The notes beneath the pieces were generated by a model. The model was not told where the DNA came from and did no database searches. It saw only the letters and a list, made by a program, of their open reading frames with translations. A stretch of DNA of 64,000 nucleotides, taken from contig LBWM01000010.1 of assembly GCA_000993615.1 (NCBI GenBank), positions 1 through 64,000 on the forward strand. Direction: 5' to 3'. Of the stretch, positions 46,237 to 54,709 are shown in pieces; the first letter of the stretch is position 1, and every line of letters starts with the position of its first letter. This stretch comes from Candidatus Peregrinibacteria bacterium GW2011_GWF2_39_17 (GTDB lineage Bacteria; Patescibacteriota; Gracilibacteria; UBA1369; UBA12473). Position numbers and translations under genes: made by a program.

Positions 46237-47694
46237 ATGGGTGATAATTTACCCCAAAAGCCACCAGCCCCAGCTGCAGAAACAGAAAACCCTGCTAGTT
46301 TACCGGCAAGGGAAGGCCCAAAAACCGAAAACACTGACCAACGACTAAAAATCGCCCAACAGGTTTTAAGGAAAAAAGAAAATTTTGAACGAAAAATAGA
46401 AGAAGCCTTTACACAAGCCACGGAACTGACTGAAGAATTCAAAACAACAATTGATAGCAATAATCTCTTTATAAGAAGCCAAGTTGAAGATAAAATAAAT
46501 GAAAACCAAGCAAAATTGGAAGCCGCCTATGCCACAATTACTACAAAATTAAACGACGCTGGGGAAAAAATCAAAAATAATGACTATGAGGGAGCAAAAA
46601 CAATTTTAACTGAAACGAAAAAATTACTTCACGAAACAATCACAGCGGCCATATCAGAAGACGAAAAAGAAGAATACCTTTCACCTGAATCAAAAGCTGC
46701 CCTCCAAAATATTCGCGACGCCATTCAACAAAAAACACCAGAACTGGAAACTTCCTATCAAGAATATGAAGAGGCCTTATCGGCTACCAGTAACCTGCAA
46801 AACATCCCAGAAACTACTGCACAACCCGCCACACAACCCGCTGACCAAAGGAATCTACCTCCCGTTAGTAAGGCACCGGCTGAACCACCAACAGATCAAC
46901 TGCCACCACCAAATCCAGAATTTCAAGATCCAAAAATTGCCCTCGCACCTTTTACCCCGCCACACCATGCGCCAGAAACTACTAACCTACCCTTACCCCT
47001 ACCAGCAGAAAAAGTGAATCCCGTAACCCCTGAAGCTGTTACCGAACAACAAACTCAAACAACCAATCCTACTAAGGAAGCACCCGAAACTAAACCTGCT
47101 GAACAAACTCAAAATGCCCCAAAAACTCAACCTCAAACAGAAAATCCTCCACCAAAAACTCAACCTCAGCCTGGAATTAAGCTTGAAGAATATCGTACAA
47201 TGTTTTTAGAAGCAAAAAACAGCAAAAATCCCTTCTCAACTCTCCTTGTTTGGATTAAAATCGCTCTTGATCTTTTAATAAAAGGAGAAGGCATTGACGC
47301 AAAAGGAAATCTTAAGCCACTAGGAATTTTCGGTGCCGCTACTGCCTTATTAGAAGTACATTCTCATTTGACAAACAATACCGAAAAATTTGCCACTCCG
47401 GCTAAATTATTAGAACAACATTTTAAGCTTACCACAGAAAAAGCTGAAGATTTCCAAATAAAATCTAAAAACCTAAAATTAGCAGATTTTATGGAAGCCA
47501 CAAAAAATAACACTGCTCTACCAGAACCTCTAACCACTTTTGGCACAGAAAATCCTACCTTCATTCAACAATTAGTCTTAGAAATGGAAACAAACAAAGG
47601 AGATGATTACTTGAAAATAAAAACAAACAAAGACAAAACTCTTTTTGATTTCTTAAATGACAAACGACTAGCTTGGAAACTACCCAATAATTAA
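46237..47694 (+). CDS. unknown Cys-free protein with coiled coil, Pro-rich linker and C-terminal domain, operon gene 2
   Basis: 485 residues. A predicted helical/coiled-coil region spans about 35-185 (VEDKINENQAKLEAAYATIT, regular E/K pattern). A low-complexity linker rich in P, T, Q, E and A spans about 195-315. A compact C-terminal domain of about 170 residues starts at LEEYRTMFLEAK and includes PFSTLLVWIKIALDLLIKGE. No signal peptide, clear membrane helix or Cys. The architecture suggests a scaffold or tether; no function can be named. Confidence 0.65.
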   Translation: MGDNLPQKPPAPAAETENPASLPAREGPKTENTDQRLKIAQQVLRKKENFERKIEEAFTQATELTEEFKTTIDSNNLFIRSQVEDKINENQAKLEAAYATITTKLNDAGEKIKNNDYEGAKTILTETKKLLHETITAAISEDEKEEYLSPESKAALQNIRDAIQQKTPELETSYQEYEEALSATSNLQNIPETTAQPATQPADQRNLPPVSKAPAEPPTDQLPPPNPEFQDPKIALAPFTPPHHAPETTNLPLPLPAEKVNPVTPEAVTEQQTQTTNPTKEAPETKPAEQTQNAPKTQPQTENPPPKTQPQPGIKLEEYRTMFLEAKNSKNPFSTLLVWIKIALDLLIKGEGIDAKGNLKPLGIFGAATALLEVHSHLTNNTEKFATPAKLLEQHFKLTTEKAEDFQIKSKNLKLADFMEATKNNTALPEPLTTFGTENPTFIQQLVLEMETNKGDDYLKIKTNKDKTLFDFLNDKRLAWKLPNN

Positions 47695-47730
47695 TTACGT
47701 TTTTTTATACTAATCTAACTTCCCTTTCGC

Positions 47731-48210
47731 ATGGCAAATTCAAATCAAAATCCCCCAACTGATTCCAAACCTCAAAAAGCCAAACCTCAAAAAACCGATT
47801 CCAAACCGAAGCGTCAAATTCCGCCGGCAATTCTCAAAAAATACCCTGACCTTCAAACTCTAATCGATACTACTGAATCCATGACTGAAGAAGAACGAAA
47901 CTATTGGTATCAAATTTTACCAATCATGACTGATGAACAAATCCAAAAATTACTCGGCATTCTTACTCATGAAAAAGAACAATTATCTAAGCTGGATGCA
48001 GAATACGAAGCAGAACTGGAAAAGCTTAATGAAAAACATCTTTTAGAATGGAAAGAGCATGAAGCTCGCGAAAAAAGAGAAAAATTACATGCAGCCGAAC
48101 ATCAAGCTAATGCCGAAGAAAAAAACACCGAAGAAGCCCTTTTAGCTCAACTAAACAATCTAGATAGCGATAACAACGACCGAAACAGTAATATCCCAAC
48201 CAACGCCTAA
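47731..48210 (+). CDS. unknown Cys-free helical protein, operon gene 3
   Basis: 159 residues. The N-terminal 35 residues are Lys/Pro-rich (KPQKAKPQKTDSKPKRQIPP). The rest is strongly helical with a charged coiled coil at about 85-140 (LDAEYEAELEKLNEKHLLEW) and an Asn/Asp-rich tail. No Cys. It follows gene 2 by 36 bases and ends at a hairpin overlapping its stop codon. Not recognised. Confidence 0.6.
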   Translation: MANSNQNPPTDSKPQKAKPQKTDSKPKRQIPPAILKKYPDLQTLIDTTESMTEEERNYWYQILPIMTDEQIQKLLGILTHEKEQLSKLDAEYEAELEKLNEKHLLEWKEHEAREKREKLHAAEHQANAEEKNTEEALLAQLNNLDSDNNDRNSNIPTNA

Positions 48211-48224
48211 TCCTAATATTAGGC
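48205..48224 (+). terminator. hairpin across the stop of operon gene 3
   Basis: GCCTAAT - CCTAAT - ATTAGGC forms a perfect 7-bp stem with a 6-base loop that includes the TAA stop. It lies between convergent genes. No T-run follows, so an intrinsic terminator is only probable. Confidence 0.4.
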
Positions 48225-48296
48225 AAATTCACCGCAAAATTTAACTTCTAAATCTTTAAAAAGTTCGGTATTTCAAGAATCCTTGCAAAAATTATA

Positions 48297-49361
48297 TTAA
48301 AACACCTCAACCAATTTAGCTCCTACTACCAATCGTCGCAAATTAGTACCTACCGGGGTACAGGTTATTAAAGTTATTCGGCTTTCATCTTTCGGCTGTT
48401 TTAAAATACTGATGTCCGTATTTTTAATTTGATCTTTGATATCAACAATATAGTGATATTCCTTTTCCTTAAACTGCACCACAATTTCATCTCCAATTGC
48501 TAAAGTGTGTAATAAAACAAAAACATCTTTATAACTCCCATCATCCCAAAGATAATAAGAACTGTGGCCGGTAATAACACCATTTCCCTTCTCTCCTGGC
48601 ACCGCTGTCCCCGGATAATAAATCACTCCCTTTTTTAAATCTCCCTGAAAAATCTTCTCTAAAACAGACCAATCGGCGTTAATCAATTTTTGTGGGTCGC
48701 TAAAAATAATCGGCACATTTTTTCCAATTTTCGGAATAATCAACCTGGAATCAGGCGGTAAAACGCTTAAATAATTATTAAGGATACCGTCACTGGCAAA
48801 AGCTGATAAAATATCATCTTCTCCAATAACAGAACTAACTGCCAATAATTCATCATTCCTGTTTTGGACAAATTCATCGGTATTTATCACTTCGAATCTA
48901 TTAAAGTTAACCTGATTGAACCAAGCTTGCATAATTTGCGAATACGCCGGAGCATTCATTCCAAAAAATCCAATCACAAAAAGAAAAACCGCTAAAGCCC
49001 CAATCCGAAACATTTGTCGACCCCAAACTCGCAAAAAAGATAAATCAATCATCCCAAAAACCGAAAATAAACTCTTTATTTTTTCAAGTAAGTACTTTTT
49101 AGGCACATCAGATACAGTTATTATCACAAAATCTCGACCTCTCTTTCTTTTAAAATTGCACCTGCTCATTATTGCAGCAATATGCCCTCGTAGTTGAGCT
49201 AAAAAATGTTTCATTTTACTAACAAAATCAACAATTTCATCTACTGCTAAAAAAATCTTTTTTTGAGAAAATTGTACCTGCGCTGAAGCCTTTTCTAGCT
49301 CTGGAATCAAATAATAGTCAACCTCTGATTCAAACCAATTTTTGTAATTTTTTAAAAACAT
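48297..49361 (-). CDS. sortase with long N-terminal cytoplasmic region
   Basis: 354 residues. One membrane segment (about 118-134, IGALAVFLFVIGFFG) separates a 115-residue basic, helical N-terminal part from an extracellular sortase domain. Catalytic residues are visible: H266 in ITGHSSYY, C334 in LITCTPVGT and an Arg at 342/343 in NLRRLVVG. It should attach exported proteins to peptidoglycan or to each other. The N-terminal cytoplasmic part is longer than in typical sortases and is unrecognised. No LPxTG-like substrate gene is seen in the window. It follows mnmA by 44 bases. Confidence 0.88.
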   Translation of the reverse strand: MFLKNYKNWFESEVDYYLIPELEKASAQVQFSQKKIFLAVDEIVDFVSKMKHFLAQLRGHIAAIMSRCNFKRKRGRDFVIITVSDVPKKYLLEKIKSLFSVFGMIDLSFLRVWGRQMFRIGALAVFLFVIGFFGMNAPAYSQIMQAWFNQVNFNRFEVINTDEFVQNRNDELLAVSSVIGEDDILSAFASDGILNNYLSVLPPDSRLIIPKIGKNVPIIFSDPQKLINADWSVLEKIFQGDLKKGVIYYPGTAVPGEKGNGVITGHSSYYLWDDGSYKDVFVLLHTLAIGDEIVVQFKEKEYHYIVDIKDQIKNTDISILKQPKDESRITLITCTPVGTNLRRLVVGAKLVEVF

Positions 49362-49405
49362 CCTAAAAAGATATTAATCTTTATATTATAGCAAATTTCT
49401 CGATT

Positions 49406-50473
49406 TTACTCAATCGCCCCACATCCTAAACAAAAACCCTGATCATAAAATACCGCAAATTGTCCTCGGGCTAACCCCTGATCTTCCTGGTCCAAATTTA
49501 CTTGAAGTCGATGTGCATCTTCAATCACTGTAACCTTAGCTTGATAAAAGCACGGACCGTGGCGAGTTTTTACCTTTAAATTAAAAATTTCTCCACTTTT
49601 AGGATTAAACCCAGAAATCCAATTCAAATTTTTCGCAAAAAATTCATGCCGGTTTTTATCAGAATCATAATAATGGCTAGAAATATAAACAGCATTAGCC
49701 GAAATATCCTTAGCCACCACAAACCACGGCCCACCACTTAACCCAATCCCCTTTCGCTGCCCAATAGTATAGAACCAATAGCCAGCATGCTCACCAAGTT
49801 TTTTCCCGGTTTCAAATTCATAAAGAAAACCAGGTTTTTCTCCTAAATGATATTTGAGAAATTCATCAAATTTAACTTTTCCCAAAAAACAAATCCCCTG
49901 ACTATCTTTTCTCTCAAAATTAGGCAAATTATATTGTTTAGCCAGTTCCCGAACTTCACTTTTTAAATAATCACCAATAGGGAAAAAAGCTCTTCTTAAC
50001 TGCCCCTGCGTCAAATGAGCCAAGAAATAAGTCTGATCCTTGATTTTATCTTTAGCTGTTTTCAAAAAGACAATTCCTTTTCTCTCCTCTTGACAAGCAT
50101 AATGGCCAGTAGCTACCTTAGCGAAACCCAAATCAATTTTTTCATAAAATTTCCCAAATTTAATTTTTTGGTTACATAACATATCTGGATTTGGCGTTCG
50201 CCCAACCTTAACCTCTTCCAAAACATAATTTACCACTTCCTCCCAATACTCCTTTTGGAGAGAAATAACTTCTAGCGGGACAGCCAAATCATCACAAATT
50301 GCCCTTAAATATCCTAAATCCTCCTCCCAGGGACATTGTTCACCCAAAAAGGAAAGCTCATCCTCTAACCAAATTTTAAGGTAAAAAGCTGTCAAATTAT
50401 GCCCCTTTTCATAGAGCAACCTTAAAGCAAGAGAACTATCGATACCGCCGGAAACTAAAACCGCAATATTCAT
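49406..50473 (-). CDS. mnmA: tRNA-specific 2-thiouridylase MnmA
   Basis: 355 residues. It thiolates U34 of tRNA-Lys/Glu/Gln. PP-loop VSGGIDSSLAL at the N-terminus, catalytic Cys100 in TPNPDMLCNQKIKFG and Cys195 in SQGICFLGK, plus the central and C-terminal beta-barrel domains (YTIGQRKGIG, ARGQFAVFY). Divergent from the rel gene, with 88 bases between. Confidence 0.94.
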   Translation of the reverse strand: MNIAVLVSGGIDSSLALRLLYEKGHNLTAFYLKIWLEDELSFLGEQCPWEEDLGYLRAICDDLAVPLEVISLQKEYWEEVVNYVLEEVKVGRTPNPDMLCNQKIKFGKFYEKIDLGFAKVATGHYACQEERKGIVFLKTAKDKIKDQTYFLAHLTQGQLRRAFFPIGDYLKSEVRELAKQYNLPNFERKDSQGICFLGKVKFDEFLKYHLGEKPGFLYEFETGKKLGEHAGYWFYTIGQRKGIGLSGGPWFVVAKDISANAVYISSHYYDSDKNRHEFFAKNLNWISGFNPKSGEIFNLKVKTRHGPCFYQAKVTVIEDAHRLQVNLDQEDQGLARGQFAVFYDQGFCLGCGAIE

Positions 50474-50561
50474 CTATTGATTGTAAAAAACCTTTATCTG
50501 TGGCATTATAACCTAGCCAAAGTACATAATAAAATTTGGTTTTTTTATCCTCTCTAAATTT

Positions 50562-52592
50562 ATGAGGATGTTACCTATCAAGATAGAATCCATTATCAGA
50601 CAAGGCAAGACTTATCTTCCCCAATTAAATGAAAAGCGCTTACTCAACGCTTATTTTTTTGCAAAAGAGGCACACAAAAATCAACAACGGGTGGATGGAA
50701 CTTCCTATATTATCCATCCCCTATCCGCTGCCTTTACCCTAACTCGCCTTCATGCCGACGAAGATACCTTAATTGCCACCTTAATTCACGATGTGCCGGA
50801 AGACACTGATTATACCTTTGAGGATATTAAAGAAAAATTTGGAGCCGAAATAGCTTTTTTAGTAGAAGGAGCAACCAAACTCGAAAAAGTCAATTATCGA
50901 AATAACATGGCTGATCGTCAAATAGAATCAATTAAAAAATTCCTTTTACACAGCACGCAAGACATTCGCATCCTATTTATTAAATTGGCGGATCGCCTTC
51001 ATAACATGCAAACGCTTAGTGCCTTACCGAGAGAGAAACAATTAAGAGTAGCGCACGAAACCATGGATATTTACATCCCGATTGCTAATCTTTTAGGTAT
51101 TTGGGAGATAAAACAAGAATTGGAAGATCTTTGTTTTCGCTATATTTACCCTGACGAATACGAAGAATTAAATTCTAAAATGAAACAAATTCACACAAAA
51201 CATGATCGCCAAATTAAATCAATGAAAACAACATTAGAAAAAAATTTAACCAGACTGAAAATTAGTGCTGAAGTATCACTTCGCCCTCAAAATCTTTTTA
51301 CTATTTTCCAAAAAATGGTTGAAACTAATCGAAGGCTCAATGATACAGACGATTTATTGGGAATTAGGATAATTGTTCACGATAAAGAAACCTGTTATCG
51401 CGTTCTGGGAATCATTCATGAACTATTTCGCCCCAAAGCCGGAAGGGTCAAAGACTATATTGCCATTCCCAAGGTAAATGGCTATAAATCCCTTCACACC
51501 ACGGTCTTTGCTAAAGGAGGAATTTTAACGGAATTTCAAATCAGAACAACTGACATGCAAGCCGAATCTGACTATGGCATTGCCGCCCATTACTATTACA
51601 ACAAACAATGTGCTAAAAATTCCACAAATTGCCAATGTCAATGGGTCCAAAAGCAATCTACTTGGATGAAAAAAATAATTGATATGCAGCGGGAAAATAA
51701 TAATAATGGCGATTTTATAAAAAACCTAAAAGTCGATATTTTCAGAGATCGAATTTTTGTCTTTACGCCCAGTGGTGATGTCCTAGATCTTCCAGAAGGA
51801 GCCATTGGTGTTGATTTTGCCTATCACATTCATTCCGATCTCGGCGACCAAGCTATTAAAATATATCGCAACGGGCAAGAATTTCCCATTACCAGCGAAT
51901 TAAAAACCGGGGAAACACTTGAAGTTATTACTTCTAAAAAGCAAAAAATACCCCCACGCGAATGGATCGAAAAGGTAAAAACCAATTTAGCAAAAAGAAA
52001 AATTAGTGAATCACTTAAACGTCAAAGCCGCCCCAAATGTTACCGCGATGGTATTAAATTTCTGGCTAAAGAACTACATCGATATGGGTGCAATGAATTA
52101 GCGACCATATCTCCTGAACAAAAAAACTTTTTATTAGAAAAATTTGATGTAAAAACCTGGCACGAATTTATTGAACAGGTTGGCGAAGGGGAAATTTCCC
52201 AATATGAAGTAATTCAAAATCTTTACCCAATTGAAAAAATCATGGGCATCCCCCATCGAACTACTAAAGATTACAGTCCCCTTGCCAAAATTCATTATAG
52301 TAAAATTGAAGGAGCAGTAGTAAGACGCACTTCCATAAGCTCCCCAGCTCCGTATTATCGTCTAACCATCTTTCTAAAGATCATTAACAGAGTCGGAATT
52401 TTACGCGACATTGGAATAGAATTAGCCAACCTCGGCGTCAATATTTACAAAATAGAAGTAGAGCCAGATCCGAAAATAAAAAAATACGACTTCATTATGG
52501 TCATTGAGGTTATATCCTTACAGCAATTACAACGTGTTTTTGAATCACTAGAATCAATTGATGGAGTACGAGAAGTTATTCGAATTAATTAG
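50562..52592 (+). CDS. bifunctional (p)ppGpp synthetase/hydrolase Rel/SpoT
   Basis: 676 residues. The N-terminal HD hydrolase domain is intact (H52, H76-D77 in LIHDVPEDT, and LADRLHNMQTL), followed by the synthetase domain (DDLLGIRIIV, KDYIAIPKVNGYKSLHTTV, EFQIRTTDMQAESDYGIAAH). Then TGS (about 400-460, IFVFTPSGDVLDLPEGA) and a C-terminal ACT domain (about 595-676, RVGILRDIGIELANLGVNI). It can therefore both make and degrade the stringent-response alarmone. Starts MRM; a second ATG lies two codons on. Confidence 0.93.
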   Translation: MRMLPIKIESIIRQGKTYLPQLNEKRLLNAYFFAKEAHKNQQRVDGTSYIIHPLSAAFTLTRLHADEDTLIATLIHDVPEDTDYTFEDIKEKFGAEIAFLVEGATKLEKVNYRNNMADRQIESIKKFLLHSTQDIRILFIKLADRLHNMQTLSALPREKQLRVAHETMDIYIPIANLLGIWEIKQELEDLCFRYIYPDEYEELNSKMKQIHTKHDRQIKSMKTTLEKNLTRLKISAEVSLRPQNLFTIFQKMVETNRRLNDTDDLLGIRIIVHDKETCYRVLGIIHELFRPKAGRVKDYIAIPKVNGYKSLHTTVFAKGGILTEFQIRTTDMQAESDYGIAAHYYYNKQCAKNSTNCQCQWVQKQSTWMKKIIDMQRENNNNGDFIKNLKVDIFRDRIFVFTPSGDVLDLPEGAIGVDFAYHIHSDLGDQAIKIYRNGQEFPITSELKTGETLEVITSKKQKIPPREWIEKVKTNLAKRKISESLKRQSRPKCYRDGIKFLAKELHRYGCNELATISPEQKNFLLEKFDVKTWHEFIEQVGEGEISQYEVIQNLYPIEKIMGIPHRTTKDYSPLAKIHYSKIEGAVVRRTSISSPAPYYRLTIFLKIINRVGILRDIGIELANLGVNIYKIEVEPDPKIKKYDFIMVIEVISLQQLQRVFESLESIDGVREVIRIN

Positions 52593-52620
52593 AGGAACGA
52601 TTGAAAATAAAATTCTATCC

Positions 52621-53343
52621 CTAATGAAAATGCTCAAAACGATCTATTTCCTCATTTAAATTAAGTTTGTATTCCATAAAAGCTCGGCTAATAATAGCTC
52701 CGGCAGAATTAATCGAATTTAAAATACGCAAATCATCGGTAGCCACGACCCCACCAGAAGAAAAAACTTTAACTGCGGCATTCAAAGTCGAAATTAAACG
52801 ATCAACTTCATCATAATTGGGATGATACAACGTACCTTGTCGCTCCATATCATTATAAACAATTTGGGTAACACCCTTCTTCGCCATCTGTTCTGCAATT
52901 TCAATTACTTCATCTGCTTCTTCAGGTAAGCTGTCTGATTCGACCCATTCACGCCTGGCCTTAATACCAAAAAAAATATTGTCAGCACCGTATTTATAAA
53001 TAGCCTCCTCCACCATAAATCGTGCTGTCACTCCCAGAACAACCTTTTTAACTCCCATTTTAAAAATTGTTTCCATCATTTCGATACTCCGAATCGCTCC
53101 GCCCACAGAAATCGGCACTTTTACTACTTCACATATTTTCTGGATTATTTTAAAATTCTGCAAATCTCCCTGCTGACTAGCATCCAAATCAATAACGTGA
53201 ATTAAAGAACACCCCTTCCTCTCAAATGATTTAGCCCAATTAACCGGACTTCCGGGATAAATTTTCTTCTGAACAGTTTCCTGCCCCTTATACAGGGAAA
53301 CACATCGCCCTTTCTGAATATAAATAGCCGGAACAATGAGCAT
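52621..53343 (-). CDS. HisA-like TIM-barrel protein lacking the HisA catalytic residues
   Basis: 240 residues, aligning end to end with ProFAR isomerase HisA. The two phosphate-binding loops are kept (SVGGAIRS at about 79-86, SSGGV at 195-199), as is HVIDLDAS. The residues that do the chemistry in HisA (Asp8, Asp127 and Thr164 in the Thermotoga numbering) are Tyr8, Lys128 and Asn164 here: PAIYIQ, FGIKARR and VYNDMERQGT. No other histidine-biosynthesis gene is in the window. It probably binds a phosphorylated sugar or nucleotide but cannot be an ordinary HisA. Convergent with rel (28 bases apart) and divergent from pgk. Confidence 0.8.
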   Translation of the reverse strand: MLIVPAIYIQKGRCVSLYKGQETVQKKIYPGSPVNWAKSFERKGCSLIHVIDLDASQQGDLQNFKIIQKICEVVKVPISVGGAIRSIEMMETIFKMGVKKVVLGVTARFMVEEAIYKYGADNIFFGIKARREWVESDSLPEEADEVIEIAEQMAKKGVTQIVYNDMERQGTLYHPNYDEVDRLISTLNAAVKVFSSGGVVATDDLRILNSINSAGAIISRAFMEYKLNLNEEIDRFEHFH

Positions 53344-53445
53344 TTAATCTTTTAAAAAAATAAAAACATACCCGTATCAGCCACATCTTATCTTAGTCGA
53401 AATTTAAAAAGGGTACAAACTAATGGTGTTTTCACTCACAAGCTT

Positions 53446-53454
53446 TGTTATAAT
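53446..53454 (+). promoter_or_regulatory. extended -10 promoter for pgk, leaderless
   Basis: TGTTATAAT: perfect -10 hexamer (53449-53454) with TGN extension. The ATG at 53461 is 7 bases downstream, where transcription should start, so pgk mRNA is probably leaderless. Confidence 0.6.
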
Positions 53455-53460
53455 CAGCTC

Positions 53461-54663
53461 ATGCCAATTTCCATACGTACTATTCATGACCAACTTGAAC
53501 TCAAAGGAAAACGCGTCCTAGTGCGAGTGGACTTTAACCTACCAATGGATGAAAACGGTAAAATAACTGATACAACACGGCTTGAAGCCACTGAACCAAC
53601 TATCAGATATCTTATTCAAAAAGAGGCTCGGGTTATTCTCTTATCACATTTGGGGCGACCAAAACCCAATGAACACGATGAACGGTTAAAAATGGACGAA
53701 GTAGCTAAAACTTTTTCGCAAATTTTCAAAATTCCAATTAAAAAAATGGACAAATGTTTTGGAAAAGAAGTCGACCAAGCAATTACTAATCTAAAAAATG
53801 GAGAAGTTATTCTTCTGGAAAACACGCGCTTTCACTGCGAAGAAGAAAAAAATGATCCCCAATTTACAAAAACCTTAGCCTCATACGGGGATTTATTCGT
53901 TAACGACGCTTTTGGGGCAGCGCACCGCGCCCATTCTTCCAACGTAGGAATTGCTGATTTTCTACCAACTTATGCCGGATTTCTACTGGAAAAAGAAATT
54001 AAAGTGCTTACCGCCTTACTAGAAACTCCGGAACGTCCCCTGGTTTTTTTAGTTGGAGGAGCCAAAATTGACACTAAAATTGGTGTCCTGGAGCATTTTT
54101 TAGGAAAAGCAGACACGGTTCTAGTTGGAGGCGGGCTAGCAAATACTTTTATTCACGCCTCGGGTTATGACGTCGGTAACTCCCTGTGCGAAAAAGATAA
54201 AGAAAATCTAGCAAAACGCTTAATGGCCGAATGTGTTGATTTTCACGAACGTTTTTTAATCCCAACAGACGTTATTGTTTCAGATAAAATTGCCGAAGAC
54301 GCAAAAACATTTACTCTAGCTATCGAAAATGTTCCAAAAGATTTAAAAATCCTTGATATCGGCCCAAAAACAATTGAAAAATATCTGCAAATCATCCAAA
54401 AAGCAAAAACCGTGGTCTGGAATGGCCCACCAGGACTTTATGAGTTTACACCCTTTGCTAGGGGTACCAAAAGCATAGCTAAGGGTCTATCAAATTTACA
54501 AACCACCACCATTCTCGGAGGAGGAGATACTGTTGACGCCATTCGCAAATTTGGCCACTCCTTCAAGGAATTTTCGCATGTCTCCACCGGAGGAGGAGCC
54601 ATGTTGGAATTTTTAGAAGGCAAAGAATTACCCGGAGTAAAAATTGTAACAATGGCAAAATAA
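53461..54663 (+). CDS. pgk: phosphoglycerate kinase
   Basis: 400 residues, standard length. Glycolytic ATP formation from 1,3-bisphosphoglycerate. Motifs: RVLVRVDFNLPMDENGKITD, SHLGRPK, NDAFGAAHRAHSSNVG, LVGGAKIDTKI, VWNGPPGLYEF and GGGDTVDAI. The only glycolytic gene in the window. Confidence 0.96.
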   Translation: MPISIRTIHDQLELKGKRVLVRVDFNLPMDENGKITDTTRLEATEPTIRYLIQKEARVILLSHLGRPKPNEHDERLKMDEVAKTFSQIFKIPIKKMDKCFGKEVDQAITNLKNGEVILLENTRFHCEEEKNDPQFTKTLASYGDLFVNDAFGAAHRAHSSNVGIADFLPTYAGFLLEKEIKVLTALLETPERPLVFLVGGAKIDTKIGVLEHFLGKADTVLVGGGLANTFIHASGYDVGNSLCEKDKENLAKRLMAECVDFHERFLIPTDVIVSDKIAEDAKTFTLAIENVPKDLKILDIGPKTIEKYLQIIQKAKTVVWNGPPGLYEFTPFARGTKSIAKGLSNLQTTTILGGGDTVDAIRKFGHSFKEFSHVSTGGGAMLEFLEGKELPGVKIVTMAK

Positions 54664-54674
54664 CCCTAAATTAC

Positions 54675-54689
54675 TCACTCCTCGAGTGA
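54675..54689. terminator. hairpin between convergent pgk and the TraD-like gene
   Basis: TCACTC - CTC - GAGTGA, a 6-bp perfect stem with a 3-base loop, placed in the 46-base convergent gap. No T-run. A two-way terminator is plausible. Confidence 0.35.
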
Positions 54690-54709
54690 TACTACGTTTA
54701 ACTCTAAAT

